Shown here piece by piece: positions 51,744 to 61,764 of a DNA stretch of 64,000 bases. Source of the DNA: Dietzia aurantiaca (GTDB lineage: Bacteria; Actinomycetota; Actinomycetes; Mycobacteriales; Mycobacteriaceae). The translations under genes were made by a program, and so were the position numbers. The notes beneath the pieces were generated by a model. The model ran no database searches. It saw only the letters and a list, made by a program, of their open reading frames with translations, and had not been told where the DNA came from. The stretch covers positions 186,001-250,000 of the forward strand of contig NZ_JAIFXZ010000003.1 of assembly GCF_021033825.1 (NCBI RefSeq), given 5' to 3'. Each line of letters starts with the position of its first letter. The stretch's first letter is position 1.

Positions 51744-52889
51744 GTGACCGCCCCCTCCACCACGGAATCCGGGGTCGGCGACACGCGCTCGGTCTCGCCG
51801 CCCTCCCCGCGGAGACCGCGTTGGCGACCCACCCGACGAGGGCCGCGGCCCGCCGCCCGGCCGGCTCTGCTCCGGAGCCCCGGGGCGCTGGCCGGACTGT
51901 GGCTCATCGGCCTTCTCGTACTGGCGGTGTCCTCGGCCCTGGTCACCACCATCGGCCCGTCCGGGCTGACGTCGGGCGATGTGTTGCAGTCCGCGCTTGC
52001 CCGTGTCACCGGCGGGGATTCCGGTCTGAGCCGGATCCAGGAGGGCATCATCTGGAACCTGCGCCTGCCCCGCACCGTCATGGCGGCACTGGCCGGGGCG
52101 GGCCTCGCACTGTGCGGAGTCATCCTCCAGTCGCTCCTGCGCAATCCCCTCGCCGACCCGTACATCCTGGGGATCTCCTCCGGCGCCTCGACGGGCGCCG
52201 TGCTCATCGTGGTGCTGGGGATCGGGGCCGGGGCCGTGGGCCTGACCACGGGCGCGTTCGTCGGGTCGCTGGTCGCGTTCGGTTTCGTCCTCCTCCTGGC
52301 GTTCGCCTCGGGCGGCACCACCGACCGTGTGGTCCTGGCGGGCGTCGCGGCGACACAACTGTTCTCCGCGATGACCTCGTTCGTCGTCTACATCGCCGCC
52401 GACGCCGAGCAGACCCGAGGAGTGCTCTTCTGGCTCCTGGGGTCGCTGGCGTCGGTCAGATGGTCGGACGTCGTCGTCTGCGCCGTCGTGGTGCTGGCCG
52501 GCCTCGTGGTGTGCCTGCTGCACACGTCCGAGCTGGACGCCTTCACGTTCGGTCAGGATGCGGCGGCGTCCCTGGGCGTCAACGTCGCCCGCATCCGCCT
52601 GGTGCTCATGGTGGTGACGGCCCTGGTCACGGCGGTCATCGTGAGCACCTGCGGCGCCATCGGATTCGTGGGACTCGTGCTCCCCCATGCGGCCCGGGCC
52701 CTGGTCGGCAACCGCCACCGCGTCCTCGTGCCGACCGCGGCGCTGATGGGTGCGGTGTTCCTGGTCTGGATCGACGCCGCCTCGCGGACCGTGATCTCGC
52801 CCCAGGAGCTTCCGGTCGGGGTGGCGACCGCCCTGATCGGCGTCCCGGCCTTCGTGGTCCTGCTGCTCCGACGGGGCAGGACCCGATGA
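51744..52889 (+). CDS. ABC transporter permease, FecCD/BtuC type
   Basis: This 381-residue protein has about nine to ten transmembrane helices and the FecCD family motifs RLPRTVMAALAGAGLALCGV, the substrate/ATPase coupling RNPLADPYILGISSGAS and a C-terminal GFVGLVLPHAARALVGNRH. An N-terminal 45-residue basic, Pro/Arg-rich tail precedes the first helix. It starts at GTG 51744, 5 bases after the previous stop. It is the membrane half of the first B12-linked transporter. Confidence 0.85.
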   Translation: MTAPSTTESGVGDTRSVSPPSPRRPRWRPTRRGPRPAARPALLRSPGALAGLWLIGLLVLAVSSALVTTIGPSGLTSGDVLQSALARVTGGDSGLSRIQEGIIWNLRLPRTVMAALAGAGLALCGVILQSLLRNPLADPYILGISSGASTGAVLIVVLGIGAGAVGLTTGAFVGSLVAFGFVLLLAFASGGTTDRVVLAGVAATQLFSAMTSFVVYIAADAEQTRGVLFWLLGSLASVRWSDVVVCAVVVLAGLVVCLLHTSELDAFTFGQDAAASLGVNVARIRLVLMVVTALVTAVIVSTCGAIGFVGLVLPHAARALVGNRHRVLVPTAALMGAVFLVWIDAASRTVISPQELPVGVATALIGVPAFVVLLLRRGRTR

Positions 52890-53665
52890 CGGACACGGCG
52901 GAGAGCGCCGTCCTGGAGGCTCGGAACGTCTCGTGGTCCGTCCGGGACCGGCCGATCATCACCGACCTCAGCCTGGCTCCGAAGCCGGGTTCCATGGTGG
53001 GGGTGCTCGGGCCCAACGGGTCGGGGAAGTCCACGCTCCTGCGGGTGATGACGGGGCTCCGCTCGCCCTCCGCCGGCCAGGTACTACTCGATGGCGCCGA
53101 TGCCCGCCGGATATCCCGCAAGCGGTTCTCCCGGCGCGTTGCCTTTGTCGAGCAGGAGGTCAGCACCGACCAGAACCCGACCGTGCGGGACGTGATCGAG
53201 CTCGGCCGCATCCCGCACCGGGCGGCGTGGTCGGGTCCACTTCCCGACGACGACGAGGCCGTGGCCCGGGCCGCCGCCACCACGAACCTGACCGACCGAC
53301 TGGATCAGCGGTACGGAACGCTGTCCGGCGGCGAGCGACAGCGCGTCCAGATCGCGAGAGCCCTGGCGCAGGAGCCCGACGTACTCGTCCTGGACGAGCC
53401 GACGAACCATCTGGACATCCGGCACCAGTTGGATCTGCTCGCCCTCGTCCGCGGGACCGGCGCCACCGTGATCGCCGCCCTGCACGACCTCAACCTCGCC
53501 GCGACGTACTGTGACCATCTGCTGGTCCTGGCGGGCGGCCGCCTCGTGACCAGCGGTCCGCCGGCCGAGGTGCTCACCGCCGCGATGATCGCCAGCGTCT
53601 ACGGCGTCAGCGCCGAGGTGAGCCGTGACGAAAGAGGGGTCCATGTCCGCTATCTCGCCGGCTGA
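52886..53665 (+). CDS. ABC transporter ATP-binding protein, FecE/BtuD type
   Basis: This 259-residue ATPase has Walker A GPNGSGKST, signature TLSGGERQRVQIARA, Walker B VLVLDEPTNHLD and switch His in AALHDLNLAATYCD. These and the surrounding sequence match the FepC/BtuD group. The ATG overlaps the permease stop (ATGA). CobD follows with a 23-base overlap, so this transporter, cobD and the cobC-like gene probably form a single operon under riboswitch 1. Confidence 0.88.
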   Translation: MTDTAESAVLEARNVSWSVRDRPIITDLSLAPKPGSMVGVLGPNGSGKSTLLRVMTGLRSPSAGQVLLDGADARRISRKRFSRRVAFVEQEVSTDQNPTVRDVIELGRIPHRAAWSGPLPDDDEAVARAAATTNLTDRLDQRYGTLSGGERQRVQIARALAQEPDVLVLDEPTNHLDIRHQLDLLALVRGTGATVIAALHDLNLAATYCDHLLVLAGGRLVTSGPPAEVLTAAMIASVYGVSAEVSRDERGVHVRYLAG

Positions 53666-54689
53666 CCGCGCCCGGGCCGCCCGCCGGCGCGTTCGCGTCC
53701 GGGCCTCCACTACCGGACTGCCCGCCCGGGCCGCCGGGCTCGGCCTGGGCGTCGCGCTGGACCGCGTGGTGGGGGATCCCCGGCGGCTGCACCCCGTCGC
53801 CGGGTTCGGACGGGTCGCGCTGGCCGTCGAGCACCGGCTCCTGGACCCGCGCCGATCCGTGACCGGGCAGCGGGCGGCGGGTGTGCTGTTCACCGGCATA
53901 CTCGTCGGCGGGAGCGCCGCGGCGACCCACGCCGTGGGCCGGCTGGTGTCCCGCAGCACCGCCGGGACCGTCGCGTGGAACGCGGCCGTCGCGTGGGCCT
54001 GCCTCGGCGGGAGCTCGTTGCTCTCGGTGGCACGCCGGCAGGACGCCCTCCTGCGCTCCGGCGATCACGACGGCTCGCGGGCACTCCTGCCGTGGTTGTG
54101 CGGCCGCGACCCGGACGCCCTCGATCCCGACGACCTGGCCCGCGCGGTCGTGGAATCGGTCGCGGAGAACACCTCCGACGCGGCCGTGTGCACGCTGTTC
54201 TGGGCAGCGATCGCGGGCCCAACCGGCGCCGCGATGCACCGGACCGCCAACACGCTGGACGCGATGGTCGGTCACCGCTCACCGCGGTACCAGCACTTCG
54301 GCACCGCGGCGGCCAGGCTCGACGACGTCCTGGGATTCGTTCCCGCCCGCCTCGCCGGGCTCATCGGCGTCACGGTCGCCGGCACCATCGGCGGCAGCCC
54401 GTCAGGTGCACTGCGTGTATGGCGTCGGGACGCCCGAGCGCACCCCAGCCCGAATGCCGGTGTGGTGGAGTCGGTGTGCGCCGGCGCGCTCGGGGTCCGG
54501 CTCGGCGGCCCCACCCGGTACCCGTACGGCGTGCAGCAGCGCGCGGTCCTCGGGGACGGGCGGCAGGTTCGCGCCGAGGACATCGGCCGGGCCGTTCGCC
54601 TCCACGACCGGGTGCAGTTGGTCACCGCCGGCCTGATGATCGCCGGGCTGCTCGTCGTCCACGCGAGGGCGGTGAGGCGCGATGGCTGA
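53643..54689 (+). CDS. cobD: Adenosylcobinamide-phosphate synthase, CobD/CbiB
   Basis: This 348-residue membrane protein attaches aminopropanol (or its phosphate) to adenosylcobyric acid. It has ALDRVVGDPRRLHPVAGFG near the N-terminus, the hallmark AVVESVAENTSDAAVCTLFW, KxxNTLDAMVGHRSPRYQHFG-like segment (ANTLDAMVGHRSPRY), and several hydrophobic stretches. Start ATG 53643 with AAAGAGGGG upstream; GTG 53625 is possible but would extend the overlap with the ATPase. It overlaps the next gene by 8 bases. Confidence 0.9.
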   Translation: MSAISPADRARAARRRVRVRASTTGLPARAAGLGLGVALDRVVGDPRRLHPVAGFGRVALAVEHRLLDPRRSVTGQRAAGVLFTGILVGGSAAATHAVGRLVSRSTAGTVAWNAAVAWACLGGSSLLSVARRQDALLRSGDHDGSRALLPWLCGRDPDALDPDDLARAVVESVAENTSDAAVCTLFWAAIAGPTGAAMHRTANTLDAMVGHRSPRYQHFGTAAARLDDVLGFVPARLAGLIGVTVAGTIGGSPSGALRVWRRDARAHPSPNAGVVESVCAGALGVRLGGPTRYPYGVQQRAVLGDGRQVRAEDIGRAVRLHDRVQLVTAGLMIAGLLVVHARAVRRDG

Positions 54690-55758
54690 GGACCTCGACA
54701 AGCTACGGATCCACGGCGACACCCAGGTCGGCCCGGGCGCGATCGACTTCGCGGTGAACGTCCATGGGGACCGGCCGCCCGCATGGCTGGCCGACCGGCT
54801 GCGGCAACGCATCGACGATCTGGCGGCCTACCCGACCGCCGCCGACGAAGGCCGGGCCCGCCGGGCCGTGGCCGAGAGACACGGGGTCGACCCCGGCCGG
54901 GTGCTCCCGCTCGCCGGGTCGGCGGAGGGCTTCCATCTGCTGGCCGACCATGCCGCGCGCCGCGGGCTGCGCGCCGCCGTGGTGCACCCGTCGTTCACTG
55001 AACCCGAGGTGGAACTTCGGCGGGCCGGGGTGCCCGTCACCCGGGTGATCCTGCGCGAGCCGTACACCTTCGACCCCGGCCTCGTTCCGGAGTCGGCCGA
55101 CCTCGTCGTCGTCGGCAATCCCACCAACCCCACGTCCGTCCTCCACCCACGGGCGACTCTCGCGGCGCTGTGCCGCCCCGGGCGGGTCACCGTGGTGGAC
55201 GAGGCGTTCTGCGACGTGGTCGACGACGAGGGGGGCTCGACGCTCGCCGGCGCCGACCTGCCCGGGCTCGTGGTCCTGCGCTCGGTGACCAAGACCTGGG
55301 CGCTGGCCGGGCTGCGCGCCGGATACGCCGTGGGCGACGCGGCGGTCCTCGCCGACCTGGCGGCGCACCGGGTCCACTGGCCGCTCGGGACCCTCCAACT
55401 GGAGGCCGTGGCCGCGTGCTGCTCGGACGAGGCGTCGGCCCACCTCGACCGGATCCGGCGGCAGCTCGCCGCCGACCGCGCGGCGATGTGTGGGGCACTC
55501 ACCGGCGCAGGGATCGAGATCGCCGTCCCGCCCGCGGCGCCGTTCCTCCTGGTCAGGACGCCGAAGGGGCACGATCCCCATGAGTTCCGTGCCCGGCTCG
55601 GCGCGCGCGGCGTGGCGGTCCGTCGCTGCGACACCTTCCCCGGACTCGACCCGCGGCACGTGCGCCTGGCCGTCCGCGACGCCGCCACCGTGAGCCGTCT
55701 CATCACCGCGTGGGAAGAAGCCCGGGACCAGGCGCCGACGGGTTCAGACGGGGGGTGA
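54682..55758 (+). CDS. cobC: CobC-type aminotransferase-fold decarboxylase
   Basis: This 358-residue PLP protein has fold-type I aminotransferase motifs: VVGNPTNPTSVLHP, VDEAFCDVV, and the PLP lysine in LRSVTKTWALAGLRAGYAVG. Among mycobacteria, proteins of this type next to cobD are annotated CobC and compared with threonine-phosphate decarboxylase CobD of enterobacteria, which makes the aminopropanol side-chain. The closely similar histidinol-phosphate aminotransferase remains an alternative, but the cobD neighbour supports CobC. Start ATG 54682. The next riboswitch begins 47 bases after the stop. Confidence 0.8.
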   Translation: MAEDLDKLRIHGDTQVGPGAIDFAVNVHGDRPPAWLADRLRQRIDDLAAYPTAADEGRARRAVAERHGVDPGRVLPLAGSAEGFHLLADHAARRGLRAAVVHPSFTEPEVELRRAGVPVTRVILREPYTFDPGLVPESADLVVVGNPTNPTSVLHPRATLAALCRPGRVTVVDEAFCDVVDDEGGSTLAGADLPGLVVLRSVTKTWALAGLRAGYAVGDAAVLADLAAHRVHWPLGTLQLEAVAACCSDEASAHLDRIRRQLAADRAAMCGALTGAGIEIAVPPAAPFLLVRTPKGHDPHEFRARLGARGVAVRRCDTFPGLDPRHVRLAVRDAATVSRLITAWEEARDQAPTGSDGG

Positions 55759-55804
55759 CGACCCTCCTGTGAGAGTCCTGTGCTTACCCTGTCCCTGTAC
55801 TGCT

Positions 55805-55908
55805 GACATCCGGAACACGCAGGGGAAGACCGGTGAGAATCCGGCGCTGACCCGCAACGGTATGCGGCCACCCAGGTGGCCGCGAGCCCGATTACCTGCC
55901 CGGATGTC
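55805..55908 (+). promoter_or_regulatory. Cobalamin riboswitch 2, compact form
   Basis: A perfect 9-bp closing stem GACATCCGG (55805-55813) / CCGGATGTC (55900-55908) brackets GGGGAAGACCGGTGAGAATC (55822-55841), CGCTGACCCGCAACGGTATG and CGAGCCCGATTACCTGCC. These are the conserved blocks of cobalamin riboswitches. At 104 bases between stem ends it is about 50 bases shorter than riboswitch 1, lacking part of the peripheral arm. A GGCGTC-GCT-GACGCC hairpin (55963-55977) may belong to the expression platform. Confidence 0.85.
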
Positions 55909-56035
55909 CGCGACTCCGAGTACATCGCCGAGGTCTGCGAGCCGGGGTCCTGCAGGTGATGCGGCGTCGCTGACGCCTACCCACCCACAGGTCTCTCGTG
56001 TCGTCTCACCTCATGACACGATCCGAGGTCTGATC

Positions 56036-57034
56036 ATGTTCCGTCGCACGTCCCGAATCGCCCTGTCCACACTCCTCGTGGCCGGCGTCGCACTCACCGG
56101 CTGCTCCCGCGGGGAGGCTATCGAGAGCAGCGGCGGGGGTGAGGCGTTCGCCGAGCCGGTGACCATCACCAACTGCGAGCGCGAGGCCACCTTTGAGGCG
56201 CCGCCGCAGCGCATTATCTCCATGAACGACCACGTCACCGAGTCACTGATCCAGATGGGCGCAGGGGACCGGATCGTCGGCATGGGCTACGGCGAGCAGA
56301 ATGATGTGCTGCCCGAGGTGGCCGAGCAGTTCCACGCCATCCCGTCCCTGGCCGAGGAGTACCCGACCTGGGAGCAGATCATCGACCTCGAGCCGGACTT
56401 GGTGGTCGGCGGTATGCGCAGCGCCTTTGACGAGAAGGAGGGCCGCAGCCGCGACGCCCTCGAGGCCCAGGGGATCTCCACGTTCCTGTTCTCGGAATAC
56501 TGCGGCGAGGGTTTTCCCGACCTGTCGCTGCTCGAGACCGACTTCGAGCAACTGGGCCGCGTGCTCGGCGTCGAGGAGGGGGCCGAGGCCCTGACCGAGC
56601 GGATCACCGAAGAGATGAACGAGGTCCGCTCGACGCTGGACGACGCCGGAGTATCGGGTACTCCGACCTTCTTCTACGACAGCGGTGAGGACGTGCCGAT
56701 GACCATCGGCGGTGTCGGCATCGGGCAGCTGGTCGGCGAGTATGCGGGCGCGGACAACATCTTCACCGAGGGCGAGAAGCCCTACGTCAAGACGACGTGG
56801 GAGATCCTCGGCGAGCGCCAGCCGGAGGCGATCGTGGTGCTGGACTATGGCGCCACCAGCGCCGAGGACAAGATCGCCTACCTCAAGCAGCAGCCCATCA
56901 TGTCCACCACGCCCGCCGTGCGCGAGGACCGGATCGTGGTGGTGCCACTGTCGGACTTCTTCGAGAGCTCCCGGATGGTGACGTCTGCAGTGACCATCGC
57001 CCGTGGGCTGCACCCGCAGGCGTTCGGGGGCTGA
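56036..57034 (+). CDS. ABC transporter substrate-binding lipoprotein, second B12-riboswitch operon
   Basis: This 332-residue protein has lipobox LTGC (Cys23) and a class III binding-protein fold: EAPPQRIISMNDHVTESLIQ, IIDLEPDLVVGGMRSAF, and FFESSRMVTSAVTIARGL at the C-terminus. It differs from the first binding protein (50725), with only the fold and PERI/PQRI region in common, so it probably prefers another corrinoid or chelate. The start ATG 56036 comes right after the riboswitch leader. The permease gene starts 1 base after its stop. Confidence 0.8.
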   Translation: MFRRTSRIALSTLLVAGVALTGCSRGEAIESSGGGEAFAEPVTITNCEREATFEAPPQRIISMNDHVTESLIQMGAGDRIVGMGYGEQNDVLPEVAEQFHAIPSLAEEYPTWEQIIDLEPDLVVGGMRSAFDEKEGRSRDALEAQGISTFLFSEYCGEGFPDLSLLETDFEQLGRVLGVEEGAEALTERITEEMNEVRSTLDDAGVSGTPTFFYDSGEDVPMTIGGVGIGQLVGEYAGADNIFTEGEKPYVKTTWEILGERQPEAIVVLDYGATSAEDKIAYLKQQPIMSTTPAVREDRIVVVPLSDFFESSRMVTSAVTIARGLHPQAFGG

Positions 57035-57035
57035 C

Positions 57036-58148
57036 ATGACCACCGTCGCTGAACCCAAGCCCGGGGCCGTCGACCGTGGCACCCGGCCCCGCACGGCCGA
57101 ACCGTCGGCGCCTCCGCGCCGGCGCCCGCTGTGGCTCATCCTGATCCCGCTGGTGGCGCTCCTGCTGATGTCGATCGCCGCCGGCGTCTCGCTGGGGTCG
57201 GTGTCGATCCCGATCGGGGACGTGTGGGCGATCGTCGCCCACCGCATCGCCCCGGGTTCATTCACGCCGTGGTGGACCCAGGCGCGCGAGGCGATCGTCA
57301 TCGAGTCCCGGCTGCCCCGGTCGCTCATGGCCGCCGCCGTCGGAGCGTCGCTGGCGGTGGCCGGTGGCGTGGCGCAGGCGGTCACCCGCAACCCGCTGGC
57401 CGACCCGTACCTGCTGGGCGTGTCCTCGGGCGCCGGGTTCGGCGTGGTGGTGCTCACCGTGCTCGGGATCGGCGCCGGTGTGTGGGGCGTGTTCACCCTG
57501 CCGATGGCTGCCTTCCTCGGCGCGCTGCTGCCGCTGGCCGGCGTCATCCTGGTCGCGCGCCGCGCCCACGACACCACCGCGATCGTCCTGGTGGGCGCCG
57601 CCATGACCATGGTGTTCGGCGCGCTCAACACGTTCGTGCTCCTGGTGCTCGGCGACGATCACCAGCTCGGCACCGTCATGCGCTGGCTGGCCGGCGGCTT
57701 CGGTGACGCCGGCTGGACCATGCTGTGGGCCCCGCTCGGCATCCTCGCGGTGGCCGGGACGGTGGTCCTGCTGTGCAGCCGGCACCTGGATCTGCTCCTG
57801 ACCGGCGACGACGGCGCCACCGCCATGGGCGTCAACGTGCCCCGCTTCCGCATCCTCATGCTGCTGCTGGTCTCGCTGCTGACCGCAGGCGCCGTGGCCG
57901 TGTCCGGGACCATCGGCTTCATCGGCCTGCTGATCCCGCACCTGGCCGGCTACCTCACCGGGCGAACCTCGGTCCGGCTACTGCCCACGGCCGCCGTGCT
58001 CGGCGCCGTGGCGCTGGTGCTCGCGGACCTGGCCGCCCGGTCCGTCTCCGACGGGGCCGAGCTCCCGGTCGGCGTGGTGACCGGGGTGATCGGCGGCCCG
58101 GTGTTCCTGCTGATGTTGTGGCGCCGCTACGGGAAGGCCTCGGTATGA
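57036..58148 (+). CDS. ABC transporter permease, FecCD/BtuC type (second)
   Basis: This 370-residue permease has about ten helices and family motifs ESRLPRSLMAAAVGASLAVAG, RNPLADPYLLGVSSGAG and IGFIGLLIPHLAGYLTGR. The N-terminal 35 residues are hydrophilic. ATG 57036 begins 1 base after the previous stop TGA. It pairs with the ATPase at 58145 by an ATGA overlap and is the membrane part of the second riboswitch-controlled transporter. Confidence 0.87.
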   Translation: MTTVAEPKPGAVDRGTRPRTAEPSAPPRRRPLWLILIPLVALLLMSIAAGVSLGSVSIPIGDVWAIVAHRIAPGSFTPWWTQAREAIVIESRLPRSLMAAAVGASLAVAGGVAQAVTRNPLADPYLLGVSSGAGFGVVVLTVLGIGAGVWGVFTLPMAAFLGALLPLAGVILVARRAHDTTAIVLVGAAMTMVFGALNTFVLLVLGDDHQLGTVMRWLAGGFGDAGWTMLWAPLGILAVAGTVVLLCSRHLDLLLTGDDGATAMGVNVPRFRILMLLLVSLLTAGAVAVSGTIGFIGLLIPHLAGYLTGRTSVRLLPTAAVLGAVALVLADLAARSVSDGAELPVGVVTGVIGGPVFLLMLWRRYGKASV

Positions 58149-58927
58149 CCACGTTGACCGCACTCGATGTCGACGCCCGCCTCGGAGGTCGACAGATCCT
58201 CGACGGGGTGGGCCTGACCGTCACACCCGGCCGGGTCACGGCCTTGGTCGGCCCCAACGGCAGCGGCAAGACGACCCTGCTGCGCACCTGCTACCGCGCG
58301 CTGCCCACCACGGCCGGCCTCGTCACGATTGACGGCGCGGACATCACCTCACTGCGCCGCCGCGCCCTGGCCCGCACCGTGGGGGTGAGCACACAGGAGC
58401 CGGTCTCGCTCGGTGGGATCACGGTCCGCGAGTCGGTCCGACTCGGCCGCACCGTCAAGCGGGGCATGTTCGAACCGTTCGGGGCGGACGACTCCGACGT
58501 GGTCGACACCGTCCTGGCGCAGGTCGGGATGACGGCGCTGGCCGAGCGCGATGTCCTGGCCCTGTCGGGCGGCGAGCGGCAGCGGGTCTCGATCGCGCGC
58601 GCCCTGGCCCAGCAGCCGGAGGTCCTCCTGCTCGACGAGCCCACCAATCACCTGGATCTGCACCAGCAACTTTCCGTCCTGGCGCTGCTCCGCAGGCTGG
58701 CCGAGGACGGCCTGGCCGTGCTGCTGACCCTGCACGACCTGCGGATGGCCACCGAGTACTGCGACGCGATGGCGGTCCTGCAGCGCGGCCGGGTGGTGGC
58801 CAACGGCCCGCCGGAGGACGTGCTCTCCCCGACCCTGCTCGCCGACGTGTTCGGCATCCGCGGCGAGGTGCGCCCCGGGCGCGCTGGTGGCCGCACCCTC
58901 GACGTCTGGGGGCTCGCCGGTGAATAA
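58145..58927 (+). CDS. ABC transporter ATP-binding protein, FecE/BtuD type (second)
   Basis: This 260-residue ATPase has Walker A GPNGSGKTT, signature ALSGGERQRVSIARAL, Walker B VLLLDEPTNHLD and switch His in LTLHDLRMATEYCD. The ATG overlaps the permease stop. The 3' end overlaps by 8 bases with the start of the FhuF-like gene, so the latter is surely in the same operon. C-terminal ending is RTLDVWGLAGE. Confidence 0.88.
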   Translation: MTTLTALDVDARLGGRQILDGVGLTVTPGRVTALVGPNGSGKTTLLRTCYRALPTTAGLVTIDGADITSLRRRALARTVGVSTQEPVSLGGITVRESVRLGRTVKRGMFEPFGADDSDVVDTVLAQVGMTALAERDVLALSGGERQRVSIARALAQQPEVLLLDEPTNHLDLHQQLSVLALLRRLAEDGLAVLLTLHDLRMATEYCDAMAVLQRGRVVANGPPEDVLSPTLLADVFGIRGEVRPGRAGGRTLDVWGLAGE

Positions 58928-59690
58928 CCACGACGACGAGGGCCGCACGACCGGGGCCGTGACCTCGGCATACGAGCGCGTCTCAGGCCCGCTCGGGGAT
59001 TTCGCCCGCACGATCGAGCACGGGCCGCAGGTCCTCCCCGGATCGGTGCTGACGGACCCGGTGTGGCTGGCCCGGCGGGTGGCCGACACCGGCCGACGAT
59101 GGAGTCACGACGATCCGCGGGTCAACGGCACCCTGTGGTGGTATTCGGCCAGCTCCTCACTGGTCGCGGCGCCGCTGACCATGCTGCTCACCGCCGGCCT
59201 CGCCCCGGATCCGCGACCGGAGCGGCTCACCGTGTCACTGCAGCCCAACGGCTATCTCAAGGCCGCCCGGTCGGACCGGCTGCTCACCTCCGTCGAGGAG
59301 TTCGCGGACGCGCTCAGTCAGGCTCATGCCGAGGTGATCACCGTCCTGGCGGAGGTCTCCGGGGCGACGCCGCGGGCCCTGTGGGCGATCGCCACTGACT
59401 CCATCGGTAACCGGGCGTTGGAGGCGGGCCGCGCGGTGGGCGACGGGGACCGTGTGGACGGCGCCGAGGGCGGCGGCGCAGACAGGGGCGCCGCCCTGGC
59501 CCGGACCGTCTGCCGCCCACCTCTCCTGCCGGTGCGGTACGTGGACGTCGACGGGCCGCAGCGCTCCCGACGCTTCGTCCGCCGCAGTTCCTGCTGCCTC
59601 ATCTATGTGGCCACGGATGGCGACAAATGCGCCAGCTGCCCCCGACGCGCGCCGGAAGATCGGCAATACCATCTGCTCAGCCGGTTATGA
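58920..59690 (+). CDS. FhuF-like 2Fe-2S protein, last gene of the second B12-linked transporter operon
   Basis: This 256-residue protein ends in the cluster motif CCLIYVATDGDKCASC (CC-x10-C-x2-C), identical in spacing to FhuF, the ferric-siderophore reductase, which uses an unusual 2Fe-2S cluster. The N-terminal 190 residues have the FhuF-like helical pattern (WWYSASSSLVAAPLTMLLTA). GTG 58920 overlaps the ATPase stop by 8 bases. In known cases FhuF reduces ferric hydroxamates in the cytoplasm; here, behind a B12 riboswitch, a role in reducing cob(III)alamin or other corrinoids is a hypothesis. A siderophore role for the transporter is the alternative. Confidence 0.75.
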   Translation: MNNHDDEGRTTGAVTSAYERVSGPLGDFARTIEHGPQVLPGSVLTDPVWLARRVADTGRRWSHDDPRVNGTLWWYSASSSLVAAPLTMLLTAGLAPDPRPERLTVSLQPNGYLKAARSDRLLTSVEEFADALSQAHAEVITVLAEVSGATPRALWAIATDSIGNRALEAGRAVGDGDRVDGAEGGGADRGAALARTVCRPPLLPVRYVDVDGPQRSRRFVRRSSCCLIYVATDGDKCASCPRRAPEDRQYHLLSRL

Positions 59691-59725
59691 ACGGTATCGC
59701 CGTACCCAGCAATAACGCGTTCTAG

Positions 59726-61432
<1,707 letters not shown>

Positions 61433-61482
61433 CCCGGCCCGCAGGTCCTGCCGGCCCGCCGGTCGCAGATCCGCGCCTCACA

Positions 61483-61522
61483 ATGAACTCCCGCCCTCAC
61501 TTCGGCGGGGGTGGGAGTTCAT
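61483..61522. terminator. Hairpin between cholesterol oxidase and the reverse-strand cob operon
   Basis: ATGAACTCCCGCCC (61483-61496) pairs with GGGTGGGAGTTCAT (61509-61522) with one G-T pair. It separates two convergent transcripts and so fits a bidirectional terminator. The left arm is repeated at 2996-3009. Confidence 0.6.
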
Positions 61523-61552
61523 CGACGGTGGCCGCTGGTGAACGACGCGTGG

Positions 61553-61690
61553 TCAGCGCCGTCGATTGCGCATCTTCTCCGCGAACTCGCGGGCCTTGCG
61601 CTGGTTCTCGGGTTTCGCGGCCTCGCGCCGGACCACGTCAACGGCCTTGAGGGCGATCCCGCTCTTGACTGCCTTGCTCAGAAATCCCAT
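61553..61690 (-). CDS. Small basic protein, 45 residues
   Basis: This short gene encodes MGFLSKAVKSGIALKAVDVV followed by a Lys/Arg/Glu-rich helical tail ending RNRRR. A strong GGAGGTGCACG ribosome site precedes ATG 61690, which supports it over the longer open frame to 62203 (a shadow of cobA). Amphipathic N-terminal helix and basic tail suggest membrane or nucleic-acid contact, but I recognise no family. It is 74 bases after cobA on the same strand and may be the tail of the cob operon. Confidence 0.6.
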   Translation of the reverse strand: MGFLSKAVKSGIALKAVDVVRREAAKPENQRKAREFAEKMRNRRR

Positions 61691-61764
61691 CGTGCACCTC
61701 CGTGTGTCGGGAAGCCAGCGTAGGCCCGGCGCCCGCGGCCCGCGACCGGCCGCCGGTGACTGGT

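Noticed and set aside
55769-56035. 89-codon extension of the second binding lipoprotein
   Set aside because: It would translate the cobalamin riboswitch; the lipoprotein signal begins at 56036.
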